From assembly GCF_003667545.1 (NCBI RefSeq), contig NZ_RCUV01000005.1, positions 1 through 64,000 on the forward strand: a DNA stretch of 64,000 nucleotides, given 5' to 3'. Of the stretch, positions 1 to 8,163 are shown piece by piece. The notes beneath the pieces are model-generated. The model did no database searches, had not been told where the DNA came from, and saw nothing but the letters and a program-made list of their open reading frames with translations. The DNA is from Mycetocola manganoxydans. GTDB lineage: Bacteria; Actinomycetota; Actinomycetes; Actinomycetales; Microbacteriaceae. How positions within the stretch are numbered: the first letter of the stretch is position 1; every line of letters begins with the position of its first letter. The position numbers and the translations under genes were made by a program.

Positions 1-407
1 GCTAGCGGGGAGTCTGCTGCGGTGGTGATCACAGCGACATCCGCTCCCGCGTTCACCGCGGCATCCGCTCCCCGGACGATCGAGGTGGTGGTGCCGGATC
101 CGCTCGCCGTCAGGAGCACGTCGCCCGGGCCGATGGCCGGCGCTGTCACCTCGCCGACGATGTGCACGTTCAGGCCGAGGTGCATCAGGCGCATGGCCGT
201 CATCTGGAGCGCGAGGCCGGAGCGCCCTGCACCGAGGACGAAAACGCGGTGTGCGCCCGCGAGTGTCTCAGCGACGGCATCAAGGTTGTCTGCCTGCTCG
301 TCGCCCAGAGCGACGATGGTCGCGGTGAGTTCGTCGAGAATGGTCGAGAGGGATGCCGTCGCTCCGGTTTCGGATGGCGACGTCACGTCGGGGGTTACTG
401 CGGTCAT
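1..407 (-). CDS. hxlB: 6-phospho-3-hexuloisomerase, SIS domain (5' part only)
   Basis: The gene reads from ATG at 407 towards base 1 and runs off the window, so only about 135 N-terminal codons are seen of a protein that is normally about 190-200 aa. The translation has the SIS-domain pattern: a helical N-terminus, then VFVLGAGRSGLA, a T/A-rich helix with MRLMHLGLNVHIVGE, and LLTASGSGTTTS, the phosphosugar-binding Ser/Thr loop. HxlB isomerises 3-hexulose 6-phosphate to fructose 6-phosphate in the ribulose monophosphate route of formaldehyde fixation, or works in reverse for pentose supply. The partner hxlA would be expected just outside the window. It is divergent from the ATPase/LuxR regulator at 508, so the 100 bp between them should hold both promoters. 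Family assignment is good; the physiological direction is inference. Confidence 0.82.
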   Translation of the reverse strand, partial: MTAVTPDVTSPSETGATASLSTILDELTATIVALGDEQADNLDAVAETLAGAHRVFVLGAGRSGLALQMTAMRLMHLGLNVHIVGEVTAPAIGPGDVLLTASGSGTTTSIVRGADAAVNAGADVAVITTAADSPL

Positions 408-462
408 GTTCTCATCGTCGCCGGTTCGTGGAGCCGAGGAGCCCGCCCGGACGTGCAGTCTT

Positions 463-499
463 CCTACCCATCGGGATAGGGACAGGTGGCGGGGGTAGG
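463..499. promoter_or_regulatory. Inverted heptamers between hxlB and the LuxR-type regulator
   Basis: CCTACCC at 463-469 is the exact reverse complement of GGGTAGG at 493-499. A second, imperfect partner (GGGATAGG, 473-480) sits close to the first. TACCCAT at 465-471 fits the TACYYMT heptamer bound by NarL/LuxR-type HTH proteins. The distal copy overlaps the probable -10 box (TAGGTT, 496-501) of the regulator. This looks like an autoregulatory site for the divergent LuxR-HTH protein, but no binding data exist. Confidence 0.4.
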
Positions 500-507
500 T
501 TGGGACG
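496..507 (+). promoter_or_regulatory. -10 box for a leaderless transcript of the LuxR-type gene
   Basis: TAGGTT (496-501) fits the actinobacterial TANNNT -10 consensus. It is followed by exactly six bases (GGGACG) and then GTG at 508, so transcription would start at or next to the start codon. No Shine-Dalgarno sequence is present, which supports leaderless translation. Confidence 0.5.
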
Positions 508-1356
508 GTGAGCACCAGCAATGATCTTCCGTCCCCGGTCTCCCGCCGACTTCAGCTCGAGCACGCCCAGGCGGTGGCGGAGCAGGCCGATCGCCATGCG
601 GTCACGCTCGAGTCGATCCTCGCCGTACTCCGGTCATCGCGACTGGACGACCGCGCGAGCCGCACGATGGCGCTCGACCTGGCATCCGCCGCGTTGATCG
701 GACTGCGCAGTACGACCGACGAGCAGCGAGGCACCATGCTCGAACCGGTCGACGGAGCCTTTGCGCGACTGCGCTCCGACCTGCGACCCCTCGCGCGGTT
801 CGGCGGACTCGATGTCCAGTTCGTCGAACCGCCGACGGCCGGGCGGGCGTTGCCGGGTGAAGTCGCGCACGCTGCACGGGCGATCGTCCGGAGTGCCGTC
901 CTCGCCCTCGTCGACCAGGAGGAGGCGAAGCGGGTGCGCATTCAGTGGGACTGTGACGGACTCAACCTGCTGATCGGCATCCGCGATGATGGGAGGGGCG
1001 AGATCACCGGGCACGACGATTCGCTTCGGCCGATCGCGGAACGGGTTGCGGCGCTCGACGGCGACCTCGAGGTGTCGTCCACGACGGGCTGGGGGACGTC
1101 GCTCGAGATTCGGCTGCCACTGGATCCGCCGGCAGAGGCGGAGCCGCTCGAGGACTCCGTCGGTTTCAGCGCGCGAGAGCGCGACGTTCTGCGCCTGGTC
1201 GCCTCAGGTGCGCGCAACCGCGCCATCGCCGATCAGCTGGGAATCACCGACAACACGGTGAAGTTCCACGTGTCGAATCTGCTCCGCAAGGCGGGTGTCC
1301 GCACCCGGGGTGAATTGACCGCGATCGCCGCCGGGTCCGCGCGCGGTCATCACTAG
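508..1356 (+). CDS. LuxR-family regulator with histidine-kinase-type ATPase domain
   Basis: This 282-aa protein starts at GTG 508, placed by the leaderless -10 box and the lack of an SD. Residues about 20-120 are helical and resemble the phosphoacceptor region of NarL-type sensor kinases, but I see no clear H-box. Residues about 120-210 look like a HATPase_c domain (IRDDGRG and GWGTSLEIRLPL resemble the G1 and G2 boxes). Residues about 220-278 are a GerE/LuxR HTH (FSARERDVLRLV, then TDNTVKFHVSNLLRKAG). No receiver or membrane segment is visible, so it is a soluble one-component kinase-like/HTH fusion. It is divergent from hxlB and upstream of the formate/nitrite channel, so control of C1 or anion genes is plausible but unproven. 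Confidence 0.7.
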   Translation: MSTSNDLPSPVSRRLQLEHAQAVAEQADRHAVTLESILAVLRSSRLDDRASRTMALDLASAALIGLRSTTDEQRGTMLEPVDGAFARLRSDLRPLARFGGLDVQFVEPPTAGRALPGEVAHAARAIVRSAVLALVDQEEAKRVRIQWDCDGLNLLIGIRDDGRGEITGHDDSLRPIAERVAALDGDLEVSSTTGWGTSLEIRLPLDPPAEAEPLEDSVGFSARERDVLRLVASGARNRAIADQLGITDNTVKFHVSNLLRKAGVRTRGELTAIAAGSARGHH

Positions 1357-1661
1357 CTCAGGACGCGTCCTCGACGGTGTCGACCGCGTCGACCGACCGC
1401 AGAAGTGCCTGCTTCTTCATCCCTACCTCCGCTTCGTCGCCTGATGTATGTCCTGTGCACACCGCGGCGGCGGCGGCAACGGTCGCGGCTCAGCGCATTC
1501 TGCGGCCGGCGATTCACCTCACACGTGACCGAAGAGGCTGAGAGCCAACGGTAATACAAGCGGATTCCGCGAGACACGGAGGTGAAACGCGCGAGACATA
1601 GATTCGGTTGCAACCAGCCGCACGCTGACTTCGAAGCACAGCCGAACCCGAAGGGGATCCT
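1357..1661. other. Gap between the LuxR-type gene and the FNT channel gene
   Basis: Apart from the 20-codon minus-strand ORF, this 305-bp gap holds no convincing gene. It should contain the promoter of the FNT gene. Visible elements are a palindromic TCACACGTGA (near 1520), a repeated CGCGAGACA (near 1578 and 1601) and GAAGGGG just upstream of ATG 1662 as the SD. A 36-codon plus-strand frame from about 1444 has no RBS and is arginine-rich shadow sequence. Confidence 0.5.
1358..1420 (-). CDS. Candidate 20-aa small protein
   Basis: A minus-strand ORF of 20 codons, MKKQALLRSVDAVDTVEDAS, begins at ATG 1420. A strong SD (GGAGGTAGGG) directly precedes the start, and TACAT-like sequence a little further upstream could be a -10. 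It ends at TGA 1358-1360, two bases beyond the convergent stop of the regulator gene. The product is acidic in its second half with no Cys and no membrane segment. No family is recognised. It could be a small regulatory protein, a leader peptide or a decayed start. The only support is the RBS and an intact short frame. Confidence 0.35.
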   Translation of the reverse strand: MKKQALLRSVDAVDTVEDAS

Positions 1662-2609
1662 ATGTCCTACGTCAAACCACACGATCTCGTGACAACGATG
1701 ATCGACGCGGGTGAAGCGAAGATTTTCATGTCGACCCGCGACACCCTTGTCCGTTCGACGATGGGCGGCGCGATGCTCACCATCGCCGCTGCCTTCGCCA
1801 TCACCGTCAGTGTCACGAGTGGCAGCCCGCTCCTCGGCGCGATCCTCTTCCCGGTTGGGTTCATCATGCTGTACCTCTTCGGGTACGACCTCCTCACCGG
1901 TGTCTTCGTTCTCGGGCCGCTGGCCTGGCTCGACAAGCGGCCAGGAGTGACGGTGGGCGGTGTCCTGCGCAACTGGGGGCTCGTCTTCGTCGGCAACTTC
2001 ATCGGGGCGTTCACTGTCGCCGTGCTCATGGCGATCGTCGTCACCTACGGCTTCTCGATGCCTCCGAACGAAGTGGGTCAGGCGATCGGTCACATCGGAG
2101 AGGGGCGAACCGTCGGGTACGCCGAACACGGTGCCGCCGGGATGCTCACGCTCTTCATCCGCGGAGTGCTGTGTAACTGGATGGTGTCCACCGGTGTCGC
2201 GATGGCGATGATCGCCAAAGACGTGCCGGGAAAGATGATCGCGATGTGGATGCCGATCATGCTGTTCTTCTTCATGGGCTTCGAACACTCGATCGTCAAC
2301 ATGTTCCTCTTCCCCTCCGGCCTGCTGCTCGGTGGCGACTTCACGATCATGGACTACCTGATCTGGAACGAGATCCCCACCGTGATCGGCAACCTCGTCG
2401 GTGGGCTCTTCTTCACCGCTATCCCGCTGTACCTGACCTACGGTCGGCCGAGCGCACGTCGCACACCGGGAATCCGCCGCACCAAGCGCTCACGGGGAAA
2501 GGTCGCGGCGTCGGTTCCGGCACCGGCCGGTGAGAACCGCGCGAACGACTCAGAGCTGGTCGGAGCGTCGGCGCAGCGATCCACGCTGCAGGGCTCCGGC
2601 TCGGCATGA
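1662..2609 (+). CDS. Formate/nitrite transporter (FNT) family channel
   Basis: A 315-aa integral membrane protein of the FocA/NirC family, which forms pentameric channels for formate, nitrite, hydrosulfide or similar small anions. About six hydrophobic segments lie between residues 30 and 265, with GYDLLTGVFVLGP, IRGVLCNWMVSTGVAMA and FFFMGFEHSIVNMFLFP. The His in FEHSIVNM is the conserved pore residue. The C-terminal ~50 residues are basic and disordered, longer than in typical FocA. ATG 1662 follows GAAGGGG at good spacing. Substrate cannot be read from the sequence. The nearby hxlB gene hints at C1 metabolism, in which case formate would be the natural substrate. Confidence 0.9.
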   Translation: MSYVKPHDLVTTMIDAGEAKIFMSTRDTLVRSTMGGAMLTIAAAFAITVSVTSGSPLLGAILFPVGFIMLYLFGYDLLTGVFVLGPLAWLDKRPGVTVGGVLRNWGLVFVGNFIGAFTVAVLMAIVVTYGFSMPPNEVGQAIGHIGEGRTVGYAEHGAAGMLTLFIRGVLCNWMVSTGVAMAMIAKDVPGKMIAMWMPIMLFFFMGFEHSIVNMFLFPSGLLLGGDFTIMDYLIWNEIPTVIGNLVGGLFFTAIPLYLTYGRPSARRTPGIRRTKRSRGKVAASVPAPAGENRANDSELVGASAQRSTLQGSGSA

Positions 2610-2685
2610 CCGTCTGAGGTCGGGCGCTGATCGGGCGGTGAGGGCGGCTGATGCCACCCTCACCGCTTCCGTTCGCCGAGCGGCG

Positions 2686-2715
2686 GGTCAGGTCAGGTCA
2701 GGTCAGGTCAGGTCA
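2686..2715. repeat. Six tandem copies of the pentamer GGTCA
   Basis: The pentanucleotide GGTCA is repeated six times without interruption. It lies in the convergent gap after the FNT gene, and its distal end provides the TGA stop (2708-2710) of the minus-strand gene. Slippage would change copy number downstream of the stop, so the reading frame should not be affected. Confidence 0.9.
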
Positions 2716-3529
2716 GATAGGCGTCGACCAGGAGCGGTCCGCGGATGTCTCGAAAGGTCTCGAGCAGGCGCTCCATTCCTCGGCCGGTCACGTTCGACAC
2801 TTGCAGATCAAAGGGTCCCAGCTTCTCGAGCTTGCCGGTCCTGATCCGCACGACCTCCCATCCCACCGCGCGAAGCGCCCGATCCTTCCGGCGATCAGCG
2901 GCCTCACGCTTGCCGACGTGTTCGAGCCCATGTCGCCCGGTGCTGTCGTACTCGACGGCGATGCGCAGCTCGGGGAGCACAAGATCCGGCCAGACCTCAA
3001 GATGGTCGAAGAAGGGGCGGGCCAGGCGCACGGCGTTCATCCCCGGCGTCACGGCCAGGCGGGAGAACAGGTCCTGCCGCAGTTGCCCTTCGACGGCGGA
3101 TGCCGGTCGGGGCGCACACGCGCTCAGGAACGGTTCGCCCGTCGGCAGGGACGGCGTCTTGCCACAAACAACACGCGCCGGCTGGGGAGCTCGCGGTGTG
3201 AGCGAAGGAGTGCGGATGCGAGGGGGCTTCGCGAGCGCGGCACAGTCCGGGCACCATGCCGACTTGCGGCGTTCCCGGCCCGGCCGGGAGCGTTGCTCCT
3301 CGGGTGTGGCGACGAAAGTATGACCGGATTCGCACGTCCAGAGCAGCAGGACGTCGGCAGCGGGTGGGATCTGGGTCAGCAGGATCCCGGCGTTGCGATC
3401 GGGCAGGTACTGGCGGATCAGCGCGGGGTATGGCGCCCAGGCTTCACGGTAGATTCCGGCCGGGTAGGGAACGTCGACGCCTCGGGAGAACTGGCGTCGT
3501 GCCCACCACAGCTCGATTCTCTCCGGCAT
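2708..3529 (-). CDS. Zinc-ribbon protein with Vsr/DUF559-like nuclease fold
   Basis: A 273-aa protein with two visible modules. Residues about 60-97 form a zinc ribbon (WTCESGHTF, then WCPDCAAL: two Cys pairs around a GH turn). Residues about 185-235 resemble the PD-(D/E)XK core of DUF559/very-short-patch-like nucleases: ELRIAVEYDS, a basic helix with DRRKDRALRA, then GWEVVRIR. Such proteins are common and uncharacterised in Microbacteriaceae, and a DNA-related role is inferred from the fold only. The start codon region gives MPERIELWW. The stop lies inside a GGTCA pentamer array. No partner methylase is adjacent, so a restriction system is not indicated. Confidence 0.6.
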   Translation of the reverse strand: MPERIELWWARRQFSRGVDVPYPAGIYREAWAPYPALIRQYLPDRNAGILLTQIPPAADVLLLWTCESGHTFVATPEEQRSRPGRERRKSAWCPDCAALAKPPRIRTPSLTPRAPQPARVVCGKTPSLPTGEPFLSACAPRPASAVEGQLRQDLFSRLAVTPGMNAVRLARPFFDHLEVWPDLVLPELRIAVEYDSTGRHGLEHVGKREAADRRKDRALRAVGWEVVRIRTGKLEKLGPFDLQVSNVTGRGMERLLETFRDIRGPLLVDAYLT

Positions 3530-3608
3530 GGTGGCACGGTAACAGTGGCCACCGACACGAGCCTGCCGGGGGAATTCAGCACCGGCTTATCCGGCGGGGG
3601 GACGGGAA

Positions 3609-5252
3609 CTATCGGTGGCGGCGCGACGTCCAGAGCAGGTAGCCCGACAGCGACCCGACCACCGTGACGCCGGCCCCCAGGAGCGAGTTCGACCACGGTC
3701 GCCATCTGCGCTCGCTGACGACGAGTTCACCGACTCCGTTGATGAGCGCGGCCGCGATCAGCCCGGCGACGAGGCGGTTCCCGATACGCTCAGCCCGAGT
3801 CATCAGCGGTTCGAGCTCCGCGGCACGAAGGTGTACCTCGACTCCTGACCGGTCGGTGCGTTCGAGGATGCGACGGAGCCGGGTCGGCAGTTCCAACATG
3901 AGGGCACCGGCGTCGCTTGACGCGCGATACATCCGCTGCGACAGGGCAGCGACAGACAGCCGTTCTCTCAACAGTTTGCGCACGTAGGGAGTCAGGACTC
4001 CCATCAGGTCGAAATCAGGGTTCAGCTGGACGCCGATTCCCTCAACCATGATCAGCACCTTGAACATCAGGGCCACTTCGCGCGGCAGCTGGAGCTTTTG
4101 CTGCCGGACGATCGTGAGCAGCACCGTTGCCAGCCTCGCAAACTTGATCTCGCTCAGAGTCTTGTTGCTGTAGTCGGCGACGAAGGAAGCCATCCGTTCC
4201 CGAAGCTGGTCCCGGTCAGCACCGGACGTGGTCACCGAGATGTCGAGCAGGGCATCGGCAAGGTCGCCGGGCTGACGCCGGGTGAACGCGACCAGAAAAT
4301 CGACGAATCTGTCCCTGAGTTCGGGGTCGAGCTCACCGACCATTCCGAAATCGATGAGGGTGATCGACCCATCGGGCTGCACGAACAGGTTGCCGGGGTG
4401 CGGATCAGCGTGGAAGAAGCCATCCTCGAAGACCATCCGCAGCACCAGCTGTGCTCCCGTTTGGGCAAGCAGCGGCCGGTCGACACCGGCAGCGTCGAGG
4501 GCCTGGACATCGGAGATCCGGATGCCGGACACCCGCTCCAGCGTGAGCACGCGCGAGGTGGTGGTATCCCAGAACACCCGCGGAATCGCCACGTCCGCTC
4601 TGCTTTCGAAGTTATCGGCGAATCGTTCCGCATTCTTCGCTTCGCGGAGGTAATCGAGTTCTCCCCTCAACGTGTCCGAAAACTCCTGGACGAGACCACG
4701 CACGTTGTACGTGCGTGCCGGTGCCCACAGGCGGCTCGCGCGTTCGGCGAGGTTGCGCAGAATCTCGAGGTCCTCGTTGACCATCCTGACGGCATCCGGT
4801 CGACGGATTTTCACGACGACCTGTGTGCCGTCGGGAAGGGTGGCGGTGTGCGCCTGACCGATCGAAGCGGATGCCAGCGGCTTGTCGTCAAATGTCGCGA
4901 AGACCCGGCTCGGATCATCGCCCAGCTCTGCCCGGATCGCCTCAGCGATCGCGTCGATCGGGACCGGCGGTGCGGCGTCCTGCAGCTTGGAGAGCTCGAG
5001 GATGTAAGCAGGGGGAAGCAGGTCGGGACGTGTTGACAGCAGCTGGCCGAGCTTGACGAAAGTCGGTCCCAGTTCCTCGAGAACGAGGCGCAGGCGAACA
5101 GCGATGCTGCGGGGCGATTCGTCGGGCGGAGCGAATGCGTTCCTGACGAACGGGACTCGGTGCCTGATGCCGACGGCGGACGCGAGAAAGCCCATTCCAT
5201 GGCGAGCGAGAGTCTCGGCGATCTCCTGATATCGGTTCGGAATTACCCTCAC
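3609..5252 (-). CDS. ABC1/UbiB-family atypical kinase
   Basis: A 547-aa UbiB/AarF-type protein. The signature motifs are present: FVKLGQ at about residues 65-70 (KxGQ), the Ala-rich loop ASIGQAH that replaces the normal P-loop, a catalytic-loop FHADPHPGNL and the metal-binding LIDFGMVG. The C-terminus has two hydrophobic segments (about 490-545) that should anchor it in the membrane. Family members support quinone or other lipid metabolism as ATPase/kinase-like proteins. The GTG start has a weak GGGAG upstream. It is the downstream gene of a minus-strand pair with the P-type ATPase, separated by about 93 bp, so cotranscription is possible. Confidence 0.88.
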   Translation of the reverse strand: MRVIPNRYQEIAETLARHGMGFLASAVGIRHRVPFVRNAFAPPDESPRSIAVRLRLVLEELGPTFVKLGQLLSTRPDLLPPAYILELSKLQDAAPPVPIDAIAEAIRAELGDDPSRVFATFDDKPLASASIGQAHTATLPDGTQVVVKIRRPDAVRMVNEDLEILRNLAERASRLWAPARTYNVRGLVQEFSDTLRGELDYLREAKNAERFADNFESRADVAIPRVFWDTTTSRVLTLERVSGIRISDVQALDAAGVDRPLLAQTGAQLVLRMVFEDGFFHADPHPGNLFVQPDGSITLIDFGMVGELDPELRDRFVDFLVAFTRRQPGDLADALLDISVTTSGADRDQLRERMASFVADYSNKTLSEIKFARLATVLLTIVRQQKLQLPREVALMFKVLIMVEGIGVQLNPDFDLMGVLTPYVRKLLRERLSVAALSQRMYRASSDAGALMLELPTRLRRILERTDRSGVEVHLRAAELEPLMTRAERIGNRLVAGLIAAALINGVGELVVSERRWRPWSNSLLGAGVTVVGSLSGYLLWTSRRHR

Positions 5253-5345
5253 GTGGAACTGCTCCCTGCTGAGGCGTCTCGGGCCTTCGTCGTGTGCGGG
5301 CCAGCCTATTCGGTTCTCAGGTGTCGAGGAACAGATTGCGCAGCA

Positions 5346-8036
5346 TCACCGGGCGGGTGCCGGGATCCTGTCGCGGCGGTGGGACCAGCGACGCACGAAC
5401 TTCTCGGCCTCCACGATGAGCAGAACGCTCGATCCGACGGCGAAACAGGCCGCCCATTGCCACGGGCTGAGCGGGGTGATGCCGAGCGCATCGGCCGACA
5501 CTGGCCACTGCATCGCACCCCAGTGCAGGAGGAGGGCACCGACAGACGTGAAGAGCAGCGGTTTGTTGCCGAGTGGGTTCAGCTGGAACAGGGAGCGGTA
5601 CTGCGCCCTGGCGCTGAAGATCTGGAAGAAGTTGAGCGCGACGAAGGCGGTCAGCGCGAATGTGCGGGCCTCGACTTCGGGCATCCCGGTCTCGAGCGCC
5701 CAGGTGAAGACCACGAGAATCGCCCCTGCCATCCACATCGCCGTTATTCCGGCGCGATACCAGAGGGTGCGGGAGAGCAGACCCTCGGACCTCGCGCGCG
5801 GTGGCCGCTTGAGTTCTTCCCCCTCGGCAGCCTCGAGCGCGAGGGCGATGTCCTGAACGCCGTTGGTGACGATGTTGATCCACAACATCTGAAGCGGCAG
5901 GAACAGCAGCGGCTGGTCGAGAACCACGTTCACGGACATCGCCAGCAGCGCGGCAGCGCCCGTCGACAAGAGAAAGAATGTGGCCTTCCGGATCGCTGCG
6001 AACGTGACCCGACCCTGTTCGACGGCGTGGACGATCGTGACGAAATTGTCGTCGGTCAGAACGAGGTCGGCCGACTCACGGGCGACATCCGTTCCCGACC
6101 GGCCCATGGCGACACCGATGGCTGCGGCTTTGAGGGCCGGTGCGTCGTTCACCCCGTCGCCGGTCACCGCCACGACGTGGTCCGCTGCCTGCAAGAGACG
6201 CACGATCCTCAGTTTGTCCTGCGGGGTGACCCGTGCGGCGACGCTGACCTCCGCGAGCCGCTGCGTGAGTGCGTCGTCGTCGAGGTCTGCCATCTCGGCG
6301 CCGGTGAGAGGAGGCACGTCGGTCCGCAGGCCGAGCCGTTTCGCGATCGCCGTCGCGGTCAGCGGCTGGTCACCGGTGATCATCTTCACGGCGATCCCCG
6401 CCTGCTGGCATGCCCTGATCGCGGATGCCACGTCGGCGCGAGGCGGATCCGACATCCCCTGCAGGCCGAGGAAGGTGAGCCCGCTCGGCGTGGGGAGGGG
6501 TGAGGGGAGATCTTCATCGGGTCCGAGCGTCCGGGCAGCCGTCGCGATCACACGCAGGCCGTCAGCGGCCATGCGCTTGTTGGCGTCCTGAACGAGCTCC
6601 TCGTCGAGGTCAGCGAGGCCGGAATGCCGGGCGAGGGAATCCGACATCGACAGCAGGGTGTCCGCTGCGCCCTTCACGTGAAGCGTTCGTTCGCCGTTCT
6701 CATTCATCCTGACCGTCTGCGAATATCGGAGATCCGGCTCGTACGGCATATGAGCGGAGGGCGACTCGGCGCGTCTCTCTTCGTCCAGCACATCGAATTC
6801 GAGCGCGATTCGCGCCATCGCGACGTCGACGGCGTCACCGGACAAATCGGAGTGGGAACCCCCTCGGGCTGCCTCGTTCGTGAGCGCCCCGGTCAGCAGC
6901 ACAGCCTTGACCGTCGGCGAGTCGGACGCAGGTGCGTCTCGATTCCCGGTCAGGTCGACGGTGGCATCCGGTGTCCAGATCCGCTCCACCGTCAGCAGGT
7001 TCTGGGTCAGCGTCCCTGTCTTGTCCGACGCGATGACGGTTGTCGACCCGAGAGTTTCGACAGAAGGCAAGGTACGGAGAATCGCGTTGCGCTTCGCCAT
7101 CCGCGACACCCCGACGCTCATCGCGACGGTCAGAACGATCGGCAGGGATTCCGGTATGGATGCCACGGCGAGCGCCACCGCTGTGCGAAACATGTCGGCG
7201 ATGTCGTTGCCGGTGAGGATGCCGGCGATGAACACCAGCGTCACGGCGACGAGAACGATCAGCCCGATGCGCCGCTCCAGTTTGTGGGTGAGCATCTGCA
7301 GGGGGCCCTGTCCGGCTGGACCCTGAACGAGAGCGTTGATCTCACCCAGTTGCGTGCGTGCTCCGGTCGCGGTCACAACGCCGACTCCGCGACCGCTCGT
7401 GACGAATGTGCCGCTGAACGCCATGTTCGAACGCTCACCCGAGGGGGAGTCGACCGGCACAGCGGCGGAGCGTTTGGTGGCGGCGACCGACTCGCCTGTC
7501 AGCATGGACTCGTCGAGCCGGAGAGCGTTTGCCTCGATGAGCCGCATGTCCGCGGGGATCCGCTCGCCGCTTTCCACGAGCACGACGTCACCGGGAACCA
7601 CATCGGCGGCCGACACGACGTGCTCCGTTGCATCCCGTAAAACCCGGCAGGTGTCGACAGAAAGGGACTGGAGGGCGCGCACGTCGGCCTCGGCCTTGCG
7701 TTCCTGCCAGAAACCGAGGGCGGCGTTCAGCGCCAGGATGAGGGAGATCGCGATCGCATCGACCGGGTGGTCTGTCGCAGCGGAGATTACCGCGGCAACG
7801 ACAAGGACGCCGATCACGGGGCTCAGGAACTGGCGCAGGAGGACGAGCCACCAGGGGGTTGCCGTGGCGAAGCTCAGTTCGTTCGGCCCGTACTGTCGCA
7901 GTCGATCTTCGGCCTCGCCGGAACGGAGCCCACTCGGGGTCGAGGAAAGCTCCTGGAGCACGTCGTCGCCGCTGAGCGCGGACCAGCTCCTGTGCGGTGC
8001 GGGCGTTGCTTGTGCGTCGGTCGGCCGTCGTGTCAC
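5346..8036 (-). CDS. Type II cation-transporting P-type ATPase
   Basis: An 896-aa pump of the Ca2+/Mg2+ P-ATPase type. Visible features are the cation_ATPase_N segment, actuator-domain LTGESVAATK, membrane motif PESLP, phosphorylation site SDKTGTLT (Asp at about residue 337), nucleotide-binding MITGDQPLTATAIAKRLG, hinge TGDGVNDAPAL, and about ten transmembrane helices including a C-terminal cation_ATPase_C block. I choose GTG 8036 because GGAGGTG lies 5 nt upstream. A longer frame from TTG 8087 lacks any SD. PESL rather than PEGL occurs in many bacterial pumps, and the ion is uncertain. The pump would export Ca2+ or import/export divalent cations at the plasma membrane. Confidence 0.9.
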   Translation of the reverse strand: MTRRPTDAQATPAPHRSWSALSGDDVLQELSSTPSGLRSGEAEDRLRQYGPNELSFATATPWWLVLLRQFLSPVIGVLVVAAVISAATDHPVDAIAISLILALNAALGFWQERKAEADVRALQSLSVDTCRVLRDATEHVVSAADVVPGDVVLVESGERIPADMRLIEANALRLDESMLTGESVAATKRSAAVPVDSPSGERSNMAFSGTFVTSGRGVGVVTATGARTQLGEINALVQGPAGQGPLQMLTHKLERRIGLIVLVAVTLVFIAGILTGNDIADMFRTAVALAVASIPESLPIVLTVAMSVGVSRMAKRNAILRTLPSVETLGSTTVIASDKTGTLTQNLLTVERIWTPDATVDLTGNRDAPASDSPTVKAVLLTGALTNEAARGGSHSDLSGDAVDVAMARIALEFDVLDEERRAESPSAHMPYEPDLRYSQTVRMNENGERTLHVKGAADTLLSMSDSLARHSGLADLDEELVQDANKRMAADGLRVIATAARTLGPDEDLPSPLPTPSGLTFLGLQGMSDPPRADVASAIRACQQAGIAVKMITGDQPLTATAIAKRLGLRTDVPPLTGAEMADLDDDALTQRLAEVSVAARVTPQDKLRIVRLLQAADHVVAVTGDGVNDAPALKAAAIGVAMGRSGTDVARESADLVLTDDNFVTIVHAVEQGRVTFAAIRKATFFLLSTGAAALLAMSVNVVLDQPLLFLPLQMLWINIVTNGVQDIALALEAAEGEELKRPPRARSEGLLSRTLWYRAGITAMWMAGAILVVFTWALETGMPEVEARTFALTAFVALNFFQIFSARAQYRSLFQLNPLGNKPLLFTSVGALLLHWGAMQWPVSADALGITPLSPWQWAACFAVGSSVLLIVEAEKFVRRWSHRRDRIPAPAR

Positions 8037-8163
8037 GGGAACACCTCCGTCGTTGGCCGTGCGCCCATCGTAGTCCGAGGCCGACAACCGGTGAGCGCCT
8101 GTCAGACCTCGTGACCCAGTCTCTCAGACTTCGCGAGCCCTCGCCCGGCCGGTGACAGGACCG

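Noticed and set aside
1444-1554. 36-codon plus-strand ORF upstream of the FNT gene
   Set aside because: Arginine-rich, no SD, no promoter spacing. Likely noncoding.
1353-2288. Long 311-codon frame on the minus strand opposite the FNT gene
   Set aside because: It is rich in His, Asp and Arg with no domain pattern and lies antisense to a clear membrane-channel gene. High-GC shadow frame.
2708-3529. Restriction endonuclease of a restriction-modification pair
   Set aside because: The nuclease-like fold is plausible, but there is no methyltransferase or specificity gene next to it, so no system can be claimed.
8037-8087. TTG start of the P-type ATPase 17 codons upstream
   Set aside because: No SD precedes TTG 8087, whereas GGAGGTG is correctly placed before GTG 8036.
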